Positions 9,072 to 17,457 of a stretch of 64,000 nt of DNA are shown piece by piece (position 1 is the first letter of the stretch; every line of letters begins with the position of its first letter). Made by a program: the position numbers and the translations under genes. The stretch lies in the NCBI RefSeq assembly GCF_001642955.1, contig NZ_LWSK01000007.1, positions 48,244 through 112,243 on the forward strand, in the 5' to 3' direction. The notes under the pieces were generated by a model. It did not search any database and was not told the DNA's origin. It saw nothing but the letters and a program-made list of their open reading frames with translations. The stretch comes from Rubripirellula obstinata (GTDB lineage: Bacteria; Planctomycetota; Planctomycetia; Pirellulales; Pirellulaceae).

Positions 9072-9551
9072 CTATTCTTCGTCGTCTTCGTAGGTTGGCG
9101 GCCAGTCGTCGAGGATGCCGGGGTATTTGTACCAGTCTTCGCCCCAGTCGCCCGGATGCACAACGGGATAATCGGGCATCGCGGGGTAAGCTTCGCCAGG
9201 GTGGCCGGGTGGAAGGTTGTCCGGGTAAGAGTGACCCGGCGGCAGGTGGTACGGGTGGTCGGGCGGTAGTCGCGGCCAAATGTGTGGCGGCAATGTTCCT
9301 TCGATGATTACCGGCGGTTCGGGGCGCGGCGGCCACCCGTGTTCTTCGGGGTACCACGGCGGACGCGGGCCAGGATCAGGATGGCCGGGCGGATAGTCGT
9401 CGGGCCACACCGGCGGCGGTGGCGGCGGCGGGATCGGTAGTGGGATGCCGACGATTGGCGGTTCGGGTTCGTAGGGCGGATCGTCGGCCGGCGGATCGAA
9501 CGGCGGGACGAACGGATACGGCGGCATGTCGGGATGGTGAGGCGACGTCAT
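9072..9551 (-). CDS. Proline-rich protein of unknown function
   Basis: 159 residues beginning MTSPHHPDMPPY at ATG 9551, which overlaps the stop of the radical SAM gene as ATGA, so the two are translationally coupled. Nearly one third of the residues are Pro, with many Asp, Glu, His, Trp and Tyr (for example PPPPPPPVWPDDYPPGH and LPPGHSYPDNLPPGHPGE), and it ends in Asp/Glu. There is no signal peptide or membrane segment. It is the last gene of the late operon. It could be a flexible virion linker, or the substrate of the coupled radical SAM protein; neither can be shown here. The gene could also be read as starting upstream at 9620, but that would lie inside the radical SAM gene. Confidence 0.75.
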   Translation of the reverse strand: MTSPHHPDMPPYPFVPPFDPPADDPPYEPEPPIVGIPLPIPPPPPPPVWPDDYPPGHPDPGPRPPWYPEEHGWPPRPEPPVIIEGTLPPHIWPRLPPDHPYHLPPGHSYPDNLPPGHPGEAYPAMPDYPVVHPGDWGEDWYKYPGILDDWPPTYEDDEE

Positions 9552-10363
9552 GGCAGGACACTCCGTTGCAGCGGGTTGGGGTGGGTGAACTTGGTGCGGT
9601 TGCTTGGGCAAAGTCCGCACTGCGGGATGGCTTTGGTTTCGATGAACTTGCGAAGTTCATCGTCGGTGGCGTCGGGCGTGATCGCTTTGTAGTCGCGGAA
9701 GAGTTGCCACTGCGGGAGATCTCGCAGGTTGAGCTTGGCTTCGAGTTGAGCGAAGTAGGCGAGCGCGGGACACTTCCACAGCATGCCGCGATAAAGTTGC
9801 GTGCAAGTCTTCTGCATGCAGACTTTGAACGCGGCATCCGGTTTGGAATCGAACGGCATCGGCTTGCCGTTCTCGACGTTGTATTGCCGCATCCAACCGC
9901 GATGCGATTGGCGGATCTTGATCTGAATGCCGGGATGCTCTTCTCGCCATCGCCAAACGAGGCGTTTCACTTCACGGAATCGTTTGACGTAGTCGTCGTG
10001 TGTGCCGTGTTGGCTGACTTCGAGCCGGCAGTTGGTGTCGACCAGAACCTTGGGCAACTCTGGGAAGCGATGCAGGAAGAACCCGTTGGTGACCAGCATT
10101 AGGTTGCTGTCGGACCAATGCTTCCTCGCGAGTTGGATGTGCTCGATGAGTTGCGGGTTCAGCAGTGGTTCGCCACCGAGCAACGCGAACCGCTTCGGTC
10201 GCAAGCGATGTGACCATTTCGAGTAGTCCGCATCGGCTTCGTCGACCGTCGGCAGACTTCCGGCGACGTGGAAGTTCGAGTAGTGGCTGCATTGTTGGCA
10301 CGATAGGTTGCAACCATGGGCCACGTGATATTCAAGTGCCGGCAACGGCAAGCGTCGATCCAT
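9548..10363 (-). CDS. Radical SAM protein with extra C-terminal cysteines
   Basis: 271 residues. The 4Fe-4S/SAM signature CNLSCQQC at residues 18-25 is the standard CxxxCxxC, followed by LLGGEPLLNP, the GGE motif that binds SAM. A second set of cysteines near the C-terminus (CMQKTC, WKCPALAY, QCGLC) resembles a SPASM/twitch auxiliary cluster. This fits a radical-based peptide or sugar modifying enzyme. The gene overlaps the upstream glycosyltransferase by 32 bases and the downstream proline-rich gene by 4, so it belongs to the glycosylation end of the late operon. Substrate unknown. Confidence 0.88.
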   Translation of the reverse strand: MDRRLPLPALEYHVAHGCNLSCQQCSHYSNFHVAGSLPTVDEADADYSKWSHRLRPKRFALLGGEPLLNPQLIEHIQLARKHWSDSNLMLVTNGFFLHRFPELPKVLVDTNCRLEVSQHGTHDDYVKRFREVKRLVWRWREEHPGIQIKIRQSHRGWMRQYNVENGKPMPFDSKPDAAFKVCMQKTCTQLYRGMLWKCPALAYFAQLEAKLNLRDLPQWQLFRDYKAITPDATDDELRKFIETKAIPQCGLCPSNRTKFTHPNPLQRSVLP

Positions 10364-11372
10364 CGACGGCGTCCTCTTTGATGCGTAATCGAAAGCGTGA
10401 TGCGTTCACGCCAAGGCGAAGAAAGAACCGCGTCAGAACCAAATGCGTCGATGCGGTCTCGGCATGGCTGAGCATTCGCGGATCAAGGCGGTGCGGTTCG
10501 TTGGACCACTCGCCGGTGACAATCAACTTCGGGTAGGCTGCCAGCAAGTTCGCGGCCAATTCCGGCGTGAAGATCGGACCGATGTCGTACTCGGCCGGCG
10601 GGTTGTTTCCGATGTTGTTGATAACCTGCTGCGACGGGGCGTGGTTCGGGTACGGCAACTCCGGGTCGGCGAAGCGTCGCCAGCGGCATTTGTTCAGAAA
10701 CGGTTTGGACTTGCCGATGAAATGGTAAACGCACGACTGCATCACTGGGTTCGGTGCCCAGTCGGCGGCTTGCTGGACGCTGGTGTTGAACTCGCCGGGC
10801 AGGAACGCGATGTAGCCCGGATGGTCGTTCCACAACTGGTTGATGATCAACGACTCGTCGGTCGCCTGATCATGGGCACCCCAGCACTTCATCATGTGGG
10901 CGATGATGCGGTCAAACATCGGACCAAACATTTCGGTCTCATACAGGTACAAACCGCCATTGGGATGCAGCCAAGTCAGCGCGGGCTCCAAACCGCATCG
11001 CTCCGCCCAAACATCGTGAGCCTTCTTCTGCCAACCGCCGTTGTCGATTCGGTTTTGAGCACACTGCCGCTCGGCGACGATGCCGAACTGTTTCGGCTTC
11101 ACCAAATCGAACGGCGACGGGCAGTCCGAACGGATCACCATGTCGTTGTCTAATTGCAACACATGCGACGAACCAAACGTCTCATGCACGTGCCGGCAAA
11201 CGAACATCTTCTGCCAGAAAGGATGCACCGGTTTGAGGTTTTGCCGGATCCACAGCAACTCCGCACCCCAACGATCCGCCGCCGCGGCGTAGCTCTCGCG
11301 AACATTCTTCAGAGCACGCCGCGGCGGTAGGTCCAACACCGCAATGACTTTCCCTGGTGATTTCACTTCCAT
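10332..11372 (-). CDS. GT-A type glycosyltransferase-like protein
   Basis: 346 residues. VLQLDNDMVI (DND at residues 75-77) is a metal-binding DxD motif of GT-A nucleotide-sugar transferases; HPNGGLYLYE and a DESLIINQLW segment fit the rest of the fold. There is no membrane anchor or signal, so it should act in the cytoplasm. It overlaps the gene before by 10 bases and the radical SAM gene by 32. Acceptor and sugar are unknown; position suggests a virion protein or peptide acceptor rather than a cell envelope polymer. Confidence 0.75.
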   Translation of the reverse strand: MEVKSPGKVIAVLDLPPRRALKNVRESYAAAADRWGAELLWIRQNLKPVHPFWQKMFVCRHVHETFGSSHVLQLDNDMVIRSDCPSPFDLVKPKQFGIVAERQCAQNRIDNGGWQKKAHDVWAERCGLEPALTWLHPNGGLYLYETEMFGPMFDRIIAHMMKCWGAHDQATDESLIINQLWNDHPGYIAFLPGEFNTSVQQAADWAPNPVMQSCVYHFIGKSKPFLNKCRWRRFADPELPYPNHAPSQQVINNIGNNPPAEYDIGPIFTPELAANLLAAYPKLIVTGEWSNEPHRLDPRMLSHAETASTHLVLTRFFLRLGVNASRFRLRIKEDAVDGSTLAVAGT

Positions 11373-12076
11373 ACGACTCTTTCCAATCCGTGTTTGCGAA
11401 GGCTGGCTTTGAGGAATTCGGGACGGCGTCGAACGTAGCCCGGCGGATCAACATGTTCATGTTTGAACGAGTGGTCGATATCACAGGCGACGTTCACACC
11501 GGCGAGTTTGCATCGCCAGAAGAAGTCCCAGTGTTCCTCGACCTTCAGCGATTCGTCCCAACGGATCGCTTGCAAGATGTCTCGGTAGGCGACGAAGCAA
11601 TTGCCGACGTAGTGGCACCAGCGAATTGAGCCGCGTCGTTTGTAGTTGCCGTGCGGGATGCGGAGCACCTTGTTCGCAACGCTCATCATCTTCGGCCGTT
11701 CTTGTTGGTTGCTCAGCGCTGCCAGCAAGTCGATGTCATGATGCCGATTCAGCTTGCGGACCAATTCTGGCAACCGTGTTTCCGCCGTCACCAAATGATC
11801 GTCGTCGGTGAATACTACGATCGGTGTTTCGCCGGCGTCCAGTAGTTGGTTCCGGCCAGCCGACAGGCCAATGTCGTATTCGGTCTCGATCAACTGATCG
11901 ACCATCGCGGCTTCATCGGGGCAGTTGGTCGAGAACCGCAACTCGGGTTGGCCGTCGTCGAGCACGTGGATCAACGGTCGGTCTTCGTCGTAGTGCCGGT
12001 GGATACTGCGAACGAGTGCCGCGCAGCACTGCGGCCGATGAATCGTCTTGATGCAGAAGGTGACTTGATCACACAC
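11363..12076 (-). CDS. Family 2-like glycosyltransferase, copy A
   Basis: 237 residues from a GTG start at 12076 with GGAGGT seven bases upstream. It opens VTFCIKTIHRPQCC, has the nucleotide-binding region LIHVLDDGQPELR and the catalytic DDD at residues 91-93 (FTDDDHLV), then the acceptor-side segment EEHWDFFWRCKLAG. It is clearly paralogous to the next gene upstream (shared CIKTIHRP, DDGQP, DDDH, EHW and RKHGL). The start overlaps the stop of that paralogue by eight bases (GTGTGTGA). Confidence 0.85.
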   Translation of the reverse strand: MCDQVTFCIKTIHRPQCCAALVRSIHRHYDEDRPLIHVLDDGQPELRFSTNCPDEAAMVDQLIETEYDIGLSAGRNQLLDAGETPIVVFTDDDHLVTAETRLPELVRKLNRHHDIDLLAALSNQQERPKMMSVANKVLRIPHGNYKRRGSIRWCHYVGNCFVAYRDILQAIRWDESLKVEEHWDFFWRCKLAGVNVACDIDHSFKHEHVDPPGYVRRRPEFLKASLRKHGLERVVWK

Positions 12077-12809
12077 GGACGATACCTCCGCCGGGATATC
12101 GCATTGAATGGAAACCGTGCTTGCGAAGCCCCATGGATCGGTACTTCGCTCGTTTTCGCAGCCGCCGGTAGTCTTCCGATTCGACGTGAGCGTGTTTGAC
12201 GAAGCAATCGCCGGCGACGGCGATTTTCAATTGAGCCAGCTTGGCTCGATAGAAGAACTCCCAGTGCTCGAACGTTTTGATCGCTTCGTCCCATCGCAGC
12301 GTGCGGATCGTTTCGGTGCGAGCCAGAAACGCGTTTGACGACATGTCGCACCAAGCGACGTAACCGTTTCGTCGTGTCTCGCCGCGGTGAATCCAAATCC
12401 GCTTGCCGTTCATCAGCCTGGACAGCATCGTCGGTCGGCCACCACTACCTTGGCGAACGCCGAGGATGTCGGTTTCATTCGAGTTGAAGCGATCGCAAAG
12501 CCGATCGAGGTTCAGATTCTCGGTGATGACGTGGTCATCGTCCAGCAAAAACATGTGTTCGGTTCTCACTGCATCAACTGCAATGTTGCGACCCACTCCA
12601 ACACCAACATCGACGCGGGCCAGTTGGATGACTTGGCACTTCGCCGCAGTCTCCGGGTACGCCGGCAGAAAGCGACGATCGGGCTGCCCGTCGTCGACCA
12701 CGATGATTTTGGGTTCGGCGATGTGTTTACAGAGCGACTCGACCAACCGGTGGCACGACCAAGGTCGATGGATCGTCTTGATGCAAAACGTGATGTCATT
12801 GACGTTCAA
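12069..12809 (-). CDS. Family 2-like glycosyltransferase, copy B
   Basis: 246 residues. The start is an unusual TTG at 12809, supported by GGAG eight bases upstream. Same architecture as copy A: ITFCIKTIHRPWSC, IIVVDDGQPDRR, catalytic DDD at residues 90-92 (LLDDDHVI), and KTFEHWEFFYRAKLA. The pair probably arose by tandem duplication and may add successive sugars. The upstream spacer of about 60 bases faces the divergent rhodanese gene, so this may be where transcription resumes after the cargo insertion. Confidence 0.85.
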   Translation of the reverse strand: MNVNDITFCIKTIHRPWSCHRLVESLCKHIAEPKIIVVDDGQPDRRFLPAYPETAAKCQVIQLARVDVGVGVGRNIAVDAVRTEHMFLLDDDHVITENLNLDRLCDRFNSNETDILGVRQGSGGRPTMLSRLMNGKRIWIHRGETRRNGYVAWCDMSSNAFLARTETIRTLRWDEAIKTFEHWEFFYRAKLAQLKIAVAGDCFVKHAHVESEDYRRLRKRAKYRSMGLRKHGFHSMRYPGGGIVRV

Positions 12810-12871
12810 ATAGGTCTCTCCTTAAACTTTCGTCACCAAGAACGAACCCGATACCCGAATCGAGCAAACAA

Positions 12872-13261
12872 GTGAACGACCAGATCTCTTTCTACGAATC
12901 GAAACTTCAGTTTGAGATAGACTCGTGGGATCTGAGCGAAGCGATGCGTTCTATGAAGAAACCTGTTGTCATTGACGCTCGGTCAAGCGAAGCGTTCGAT
13001 CGCGAGCATATCCCCGGAGCCATCTGTGTTCCGCATCGAACGATGACAAAGGAATCAACTGCCAGAATTCCGCCAGATGCAGCAATTGTCGTTTACTGTG
13101 ATGGCATTGGTTGCAATGGATCCACAAAGGGAGCCTTGAATATGGCAAGACTTGGCTTCAACACGAAAGAACTTTTAGGCGGTCTGGATTGGTGGAAGCG
13201 CGATGGACACCCGACGGAAGGAACGATGGACCAGATTAAGACTGGGGCATGTGAATGCTAA
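12872..13261 (+). CDS. Rhodanese-like sulfurtransferase
   Basis: 129 residues, a single rhodanese domain: VVIDARSSEAFDREHIPGA, then VVYCDGIGCNGS with the catalytic Cys at residue 76 and a closing LLGGLDWWKRDG. These enzymes move sulfane sulfur or sense persulfides. It is on the plus strand between two minus-strand glycosyltransferase genes, so it is a cargo gene with its own promoter rather than part of the late operon. The C-terminal CEC could bind metal. Confidence 0.9.
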   Translation: MNDQISFYESKLQFEIDSWDLSEAMRSMKKPVVIDARSSEAFDREHIPGAICVPHRTMTKESTARIPPDAAIVVYCDGIGCNGSTKGALNMARLGFNTKELLGGLDWWKRDGHPTEGTMDQIKTGACEC

Positions 13262-13268
13262 GCGACTA

Positions 13269-13526
13269 TCACCAAATGTTGAGTAGTTTCCGGGCGACTC
13301 GCATCACGTGCCGATAGTCCTTCGGTCGCGACGCGTGCAGCTTGCTTCGCAGGATAATCTTCACCGGTGGAACCCGTCCGTAGATCGAGTCCATCGAGAT
13401 GCGGTACAGCAAATTGAGGTCGGCGTCGGTTTGGCCGAACGAAAATTCGTGGGCGTGCAATGCGAACGAACCGAACAGCAGAAACCGCGGCTTGACCCGT
13501 TGAAGCACGTCGATGGGTTGCCTCAT
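13269..13526 (-). CDS. Small protein of unknown function, coupled to a glycosyltransferase
   Basis: 85 residues from ATG 13526, which overlaps the stop of the upstream glycosyltransferase gene as ATGA. It reads MRQPIDVLQRVKPRFLLFGS and later SFGQTDADLNLLYRI, with a basic C-terminal half. No family recognised; the coupling suggests a partner of that transferase. It ends just before the convergent rhodanese gene. Confidence 0.65.
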   Translation of the reverse strand: MRQPIDVLQRVKPRFLLFGSFALHAHEFSFGQTDADLNLLYRISMDSIYGRVPPVKIILRSKLHASRPKDYRHVMRVARKLLNIW

Positions 13527-14275
13527 GCGAACGATCCTCCTTGAAGTTCGGCGACTCCGGTTTCCCACCAACGTTTGAGCAACTCATCCGGCACCGATCC
13601 GTCGGGCTGGACCAAACGCAGGACGTGGCGATGGTGCGTGATCCGGATCGACGAGTAGTGACGGACTTGGTCGCGAGCCCTGCAGTTCCATTCGGCTGGC
13701 AAAACAAAAGATGGCACAGCGTGGCGAAGCAATGCCTTGGTCAGCAAGATTTCATCGTTGCCGCCTTGGTAGTGCCGCCGCCAATGAGCGAGAGCATTGA
13801 GAACTCGTTGGCACTTCTTCAACATCACGACGCCCGAGTTCATCGACGGAACGCCGCAGATACGGACTTTGTCGCAGCGGCGTGAAACGCCGTGGACGTA
13901 GATTGCTTCGTAGCCGTATTTGTCGGTTAACAATTCAGCGGGCTCGATCGCCGATGAGTTGAGCACCACGGTGTCAGCGTCTAGATAGACGGTTCGATCA
14001 AACGGCAGCCATGGAATGAAGCGTGGTTTGACGTGGTAGCCGCCAGTGGCTGACACCTCGAAACGGTACTCGACCGTCGGGCACGCGTCGGTAGGCTGGT
14101 TGGTGAACAGCGCGACTGGGACGGCGGGGCAATGGTGGCGTAGCGATGCAATCGACCGCCGCAGTTGCCATAGCGACTTGCCGCCGATGGCGATGTACAT
14201 CACGCCGAAGTCTTCGGTTGGCTTCGGAAATTTGGTGGGCATCGCCGGCGAAATCAGGGGAGAAACTTCCATCAT
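13523..14275 (-). CDS. Family 8-like glycosyltransferase
   Basis: 250 residues. YLDADTVV with DAD at residues 99-101 is the metal-binding motif of GT8/glycogenin-like enzymes, followed by SMNSGVVMLKK (the usual N-S-G segment) and NDEILLTKAL. No membrane segment. It is divergent from the ABM-EVE-MarR cassette and lies between two plus-strand cargo inserts. A late-operon gene by strand, but separated from its neighbours, so it probably depends on read-through or a local promoter. Confidence 0.8.
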   Translation of the reverse strand: MMEVSPLISPAMPTKFPKPTEDFGVMYIAIGGKSLWQLRRSIASLRHHCPAVPVALFTNQPTDACPTVEYRFEVSATGGYHVKPRFIPWLPFDRTVYLDADTVVLNSSAIEPAELLTDKYGYEAIYVHGVSRRCDKVRICGVPSMNSGVVMLKKCQRVLNALAHWRRHYQGGNDEILLTKALLRHAVPSFVLPAEWNCRARDQVRHYSSIRITHHRHVLRLVQPDGSVPDELLKRWWETGVAELQGGSFA

Positions 14276-14306
14276 TCGGGCATTGACTCAGGATTAGCTG
14301 ATCGTA

Positions 14307-14324
14307 TAGTAAATGCGTTTACTA
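14307..14324. promoter_or_regulatory. Palindromic operator upstream of the ABM-EVE-MarR cassette
   Basis: TAGTAAA-TGCG-TTTACTA, two perfect 7-base arms around four bases, 33 bases before the first start codon of the cassette. Size and symmetry fit a MarR-dimer site, and the cassette's last gene encodes a MarR protein, so autoregulation is likely. Confidence 0.7.
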
Positions 14325-14356
14325 ACGATTCCTTTCGTTCACACAGGAGAACCTTC

Positions 14357-14689
14357 ATGAGCACCATATCCGTCGACCAATCTGTCATGACGCTCGTCAA
14401 TTGCTTTTCAGTCGATCCCGCGAAGGCAGACGAATTGATGGCCGTTCTGGTGGAGGCTACCGAAAGCGTCATGCGACACATCCCCGGTTTTGTATCCGCC
14501 AATTTGCACATGGCCGAGGATAAACGACACGTTGTAAACTACGCCCAGTGGCGTAGCCGTGCGGATTTTGACGCAATGCTTGCCCGCGATGACGCTCGAG
14601 AACACATGGGTAAAGCAGCTTCACTGTGCAACGGGTTTACGCCCGTCATTTGTCACGTCGTTCACGCTGAATCGCGAGCATCTTCATGA
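14357..14689 (+). CDS. Antibiotic biosynthesis monooxygenase (ABM) domain protein
   Basis: 110 residues with the ferredoxin-like ABM fold: PAKADELMAVLVEATESVMRH, PGFVSANLHMAEDKRHVVNY and AQWRSRADFDAML. Such proteins are cofactor-free oxygenases acting on quinones or electron-rich aromatics, or relatives with stress roles. AGGAGA precedes the ATG. The stop overlaps the next start as ATGA. First gene of a three-gene plus-strand cassette under the palindrome at 14307-14324. Confidence 0.85.
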   Translation: MSTISVDQSVMTLVNCFSVDPAKADELMAVLVEATESVMRHIPGFVSANLHMAEDKRHVVNYAQWRSRADFDAMLARDDAREHMGKAASLCNGFTPVICHVVHAESRASS

Positions 14690-15126
14690 TCAAATTCTGG
14701 ATCGGTGTCGCGGTGCTTGACCACATCGAATCAGCCGTCGCAGGCGGCTTCGTTCAACTTGGTCATGGCAAAGAAGCTCCCGTCCGCCGGCTGTCAGACG
14801 GGGACGGCATCATTCTTTACGCCACTCGTCAGTCGCTCGAAGGCGGTGATTCAGTTTCCTCGTTTGCCGCCGTCGGTCGAGTCGTCGGTGATGAAGTCAA
14901 GCAGGTCCGACAAAGCGATTGCTTTGAGCCGTTTCGTCGCGATGTTCAATACGACGACAATGTCTCGCCGGTTGCGGTCCGGCCGCTGCTCGAATTGCTG
15001 TCGTTCACCCGCGGCAAAGGGAATCACTGGGGCATGGCGTTTCGGCGAGGTTCATTCGCAATCCCGCAAGACGATTTCGATTTGATTCGCGATGCGATGA
15101 AGGACGCTTACCGTGGCAAACATTGA
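14686..15126 (+). CDS. EVE domain protein
   Basis: 146 residues matching the EVE fold (PUA-like): FWIGVAVLDHIESAVAGGFVQLGHGK at the start (aromatic FWI), LSDGDGIILYATR, FAAVGRVVGDEV and the closing MAFRRGSFAIPQDDFDLI. EVE domains read modified bases and often occur beside restriction or toxin genes, although this stand-alone form also occurs in small stress operons. It overlaps both neighbours (ATGA with ABM; 14 bases with MarR). Confidence 0.85.
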   Translation: MIKFWIGVAVLDHIESAVAGGFVQLGHGKEAPVRRLSDGDGIILYATRQSLEGGDSVSSFAAVGRVVGDEVKQVRQSDCFEPFRRDVQYDDNVSPVAVRPLLELLSFTRGKGNHWGMAFRRGSFAIPQDDFDLIRDAMKDAYRGKH

Positions 15127-15523
15127 CTGGACGAAAGCGTCGAAGTTCGCCGAATCATCGGAAAGCCCCGGCTTCAATCTTTGGCAGCAATTTCACCAGT
15201 GGCAGCGACTGATCAACCAGACGCTAGCACCATGTGGTGTGACTCAAATGCAATTCAGCATGTTGGCGGTAATCGGATACCTTTCGAGAGACAAAGCAAT
15301 CGTGACTCAGCAAGATGTGTCGAAGTTCGCCAGCGTTGATCGGATGTTGGTGTCGCAAATCGTACGCCGACTTGAAAAGGACGGGATGGTTAACCGATCG
15401 GCCAATCCCCACGATGCGAGAGCGTTTTCGCTAACTCTCACGAAGAAGGGAGCCAACCGTCTTGCCAAGGCGTTGCCTTTGGTCGAACAAGCGGACGAGG
15501 AGTTCTTTGCTGAACAACAATGA
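15113..15523 (+). CDS. MarR-family transcriptional regulator
   Basis: 136 residues from a GTG start at 15113. Winged-helix core: MQFSMLAVIGYLS, then TQQDVSKFASVDRMLVSQIVRRLEKDGMV (recognition helix) and the wing with NPHDARAFSLTLTKKG. It is the last gene of the ABM-EVE-MarR cassette and probably represses it through the 18-base palindrome at 14307. A phenolic, quinone or oxidative signal is the usual type of inducer, but none is shown here. Confidence 0.93.
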   Translation: MANIDWTKASKFAESSESPGFNLWQQFHQWQRLINQTLAPCGVTQMQFSMLAVIGYLSRDKAIVTQQDVSKFASVDRMLVSQIVRRLEKDGMVNRSANPHDARAFSLTLTKKGANRLAKALPLVEQADEEFFAEQQ

Positions 15524-15533
15524 ATAGATTGAT

Positions 15534-16904
15534 TCATCCATGCTTGCGTAGGTCCGGATTGACGTGGTCGATGGCCGATGCGATCTCTTCTTCGGTCGGT
15601 TCGATGCCGAGGAACTCGATCAGGTTCTTGATCACTTCTTCGGGGTACGTGGTCAGCTCGGCGAATTCGATCCTGAAGACGGGAACGTCGGGGTGAGCGG
15701 CGATGAAGGCGTCGCGGTGTTGGAGCAGACTGCGTTGCAGTTGTTCGCATTGTTCGTCGGTTGCGGCGAACCATTGACCTCGGTGTTTTTCGCTTCGGCT
15801 TTGCAACGATCGGATCGAGGCTTCGATGTCGCGATCGACACTGACGATGCGGAGTGAATCGCCCAAACCGGCGTGCAGATGCTCGACGAAGCGACACAGA
15901 TGCGGGTATTTTGCTCCGGCGACCGTTTTGTCTCGGTTCGCTTCCGCTTTGCGTGTGACGATCCAGGATTTGAGTTTCTGCGTCAGTTGATCGTCGGACA
16001 TGACCGGATCGACCGCCGGAAAACGCATCGCTTTTTCGCAAAGCTGGGCGAGTCCGACCGCTTCACCGCCGCCGGTGGATTCGTAGCCGGAAAGTTGGTT
16101 GCCCATGTGAACGCCGAGGTGATGCATGACCATCGCGACGCACGAGGTGCCGAATCGGTGTGGACCGAGGACGGCGAAGAATGGGGCGTCCGAATGGTCG
16201 GCGTTGCGGGCGTCATTGAAGAAACGTGTTTGATCCCACTTGCGTCCGCAGATATTGGATTTGGTGGGCAGTTGACCGACGATCCAGCGGTCGGGCGTGT
16301 AGACGGCAACGGATTCCTTGTCGACATTCTTGCCTTGAACGAGGGCTTGATAGCGACGCTGGGTGATGCGGCCTAGGTGGTGGTCGATGTGGTGCTTGGT
16401 GTGCCAATCGTTCCAGTGCAGGTGCCGATACAACGCCTTCATGTTCTCGCGTCCGCGGACCATGAAGGCATGCGTGCGGTTGACGTTGTACGGTCGATAG
16501 ACGCGGTCGCTGATTCGTTGCGGCGGATGCTTGCCGGCATAGAGATGCTGCCCGCCGAGGTACGCCAGTCCCCAGTCGGCCGGGAGTTCGTTGACGTAGG
16601 CTTGAACGGCATCGGGAAAGTCTTTGACAAAGCCGGCGTCATCTTCAAAGACGACGTAGCTGTCGATACCTTCGAGCAAACACTTTTCCAGAATCAGACA
16701 ATGCGAACGGTAGCAGCCCCACGCACCGTTGCCGGCTTTCCATTGTGGTGGCGTTGCACAGCGGCGGCCGTCGATGGCGGCGAACCGCTCTGGTTGTGGG
16801 AACGGCCATGGTTCAGGGAGTTGGCCGAGCCAAAATTTGAGACGATCGTCGCGGCGGTCGAGGTTGATCAGGAAACAGCGTTCGACGATGTTGTTTTCAC
16901 GCAC
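15534..16904 (-). CDS. GT25 glycosyltransferase fused to a sulfotransferase-like domain
   Basis: 456 residues from a GTG at 16904, which overlaps the upstream stop by eight bases; a longer reading from 17066 starts inside the upstream gene and adds only low-complexity residues. The first half is glycosyltransferase family 25: ERCFLINLDRRDDRLKFW, WGCYRSHCLILE and VVFEDDAGF, with the acidic metal site. The second half begins FFAVLGPHRFGTSCVAMVMH, which resembles the PAPS-binding entry of sulfotransferase folds, and ends in a helical region common in such enzymes. The fusion suggests glycosylation and sulfation of one acceptor. It directly follows the serine-rich virion gene and a Cys-rich gene in the late operon. 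Confidence 0.82.
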   Translation of the reverse strand: MRENNIVERCFLINLDRRDDRLKFWLGQLPEPWPFPQPERFAAIDGRRCATPPQWKAGNGAWGCYRSHCLILEKCLLEGIDSYVVFEDDAGFVKDFPDAVQAYVNELPADWGLAYLGGQHLYAGKHPPQRISDRVYRPYNVNRTHAFMVRGRENMKALYRHLHWNDWHTKHHIDHHLGRITQRRYQALVQGKNVDKESVAVYTPDRWIVGQLPTKSNICGRKWDQTRFFNDARNADHSDAPFFAVLGPHRFGTSCVAMVMHHLGVHMGNQLSGYESTGGGEAVGLAQLCEKAMRFPAVDPVMSDDQLTQKLKSWIVTRKAEANRDKTVAGAKYPHLCRFVEHLHAGLGDSLRIVSVDRDIEASIRSLQSRSEKHRGQWFAATDEQCEQLQRSLLQHRDAFIAAHPDVPVFRIEFAELTTYPEEVIKNLIEFLGIEPTEEEIASAIDHVNPDLRKHG

Positions 16905-17457
16905 GATCGTCGTCGTCCTCTGGCTCGGGTGCGCCTTCAGGGAACTTGCGTTGGAACTTTCGGATGGCGGTTTGGACGAGTGACTTGGCGACAACGCGGG
17001 TGAACCTTCCATGGGGCATGCCTCGGGCTTCGGCCTCTTCGAGAAGCCAATCGGTGATGGTGTCAATGTTGCGTGAGCATCCTTCGACGCCCCAATCGTT
17101 CATCGTTTCAACGCGGGACTCGCAGTTGCACGATTCGGACGGTTTGGCAAACCACGCGAGCATCTTCTTGAGTTCGTTGCCCGGCCCAGGACGGAAGTCC
17201 GCGATCTTGAGCGTCGCCGGCATCTCGTCGCGGTCGGGCAGGTAGTTCGCCAGCATGGCTTCGAGTTCGACAACGTCCTTCTTGCGACGACGCCGATTGA
17301 CCAATGCCATCCCGATCGTGACGACATTGATCGCTCGCGGGTTAGACTCGTTCTGGCAGGCGTTGCAAGCGGCCGGTGAAGTTCGCACCTTGCAACCGGC
17401 CATGCCGGCGGCGACTTCGCATTGGTTGTCGCCACCAAGGTGTGGGCAATGGATCAT
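16897..17457 (-). CDS. Cysteine-rich protein, probable metal-binding
   Basis: 186 residues. The N-terminus carries eight or so Cys/His in CPHLGGDNQC, GCKVRTSPAACNACQ, a likely zinc or iron-sulfur site. The C-terminal half has CNCESRVETMNDWGVEGC and DTITDWLLEEAEARG, a pattern I associate with proteins found beside phage-linked glycosyltransferases in planctomycetes, although its function is unknown. The start overlaps the serine-rich gene's stop as ATGA; the end overlaps the GT25 gene by eight bases, so it is tightly coupled to both. Confidence 0.8.
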   Translation of the reverse strand: MIHCPHLGGDNQCEVAAGMAGCKVRTSPAACNACQNESNPRAINVVTIGMALVNRRRRKKDVVELEAMLANYLPDRDEMPATLKIADFRPGPGNELKKMLAWFAKPSESCNCESRVETMNDWGVEGCSRNIDTITDWLLEEAEARGMPHGRFTRVVAKSLVQTAIRKFQRKFPEGAPEPEDDDDRA

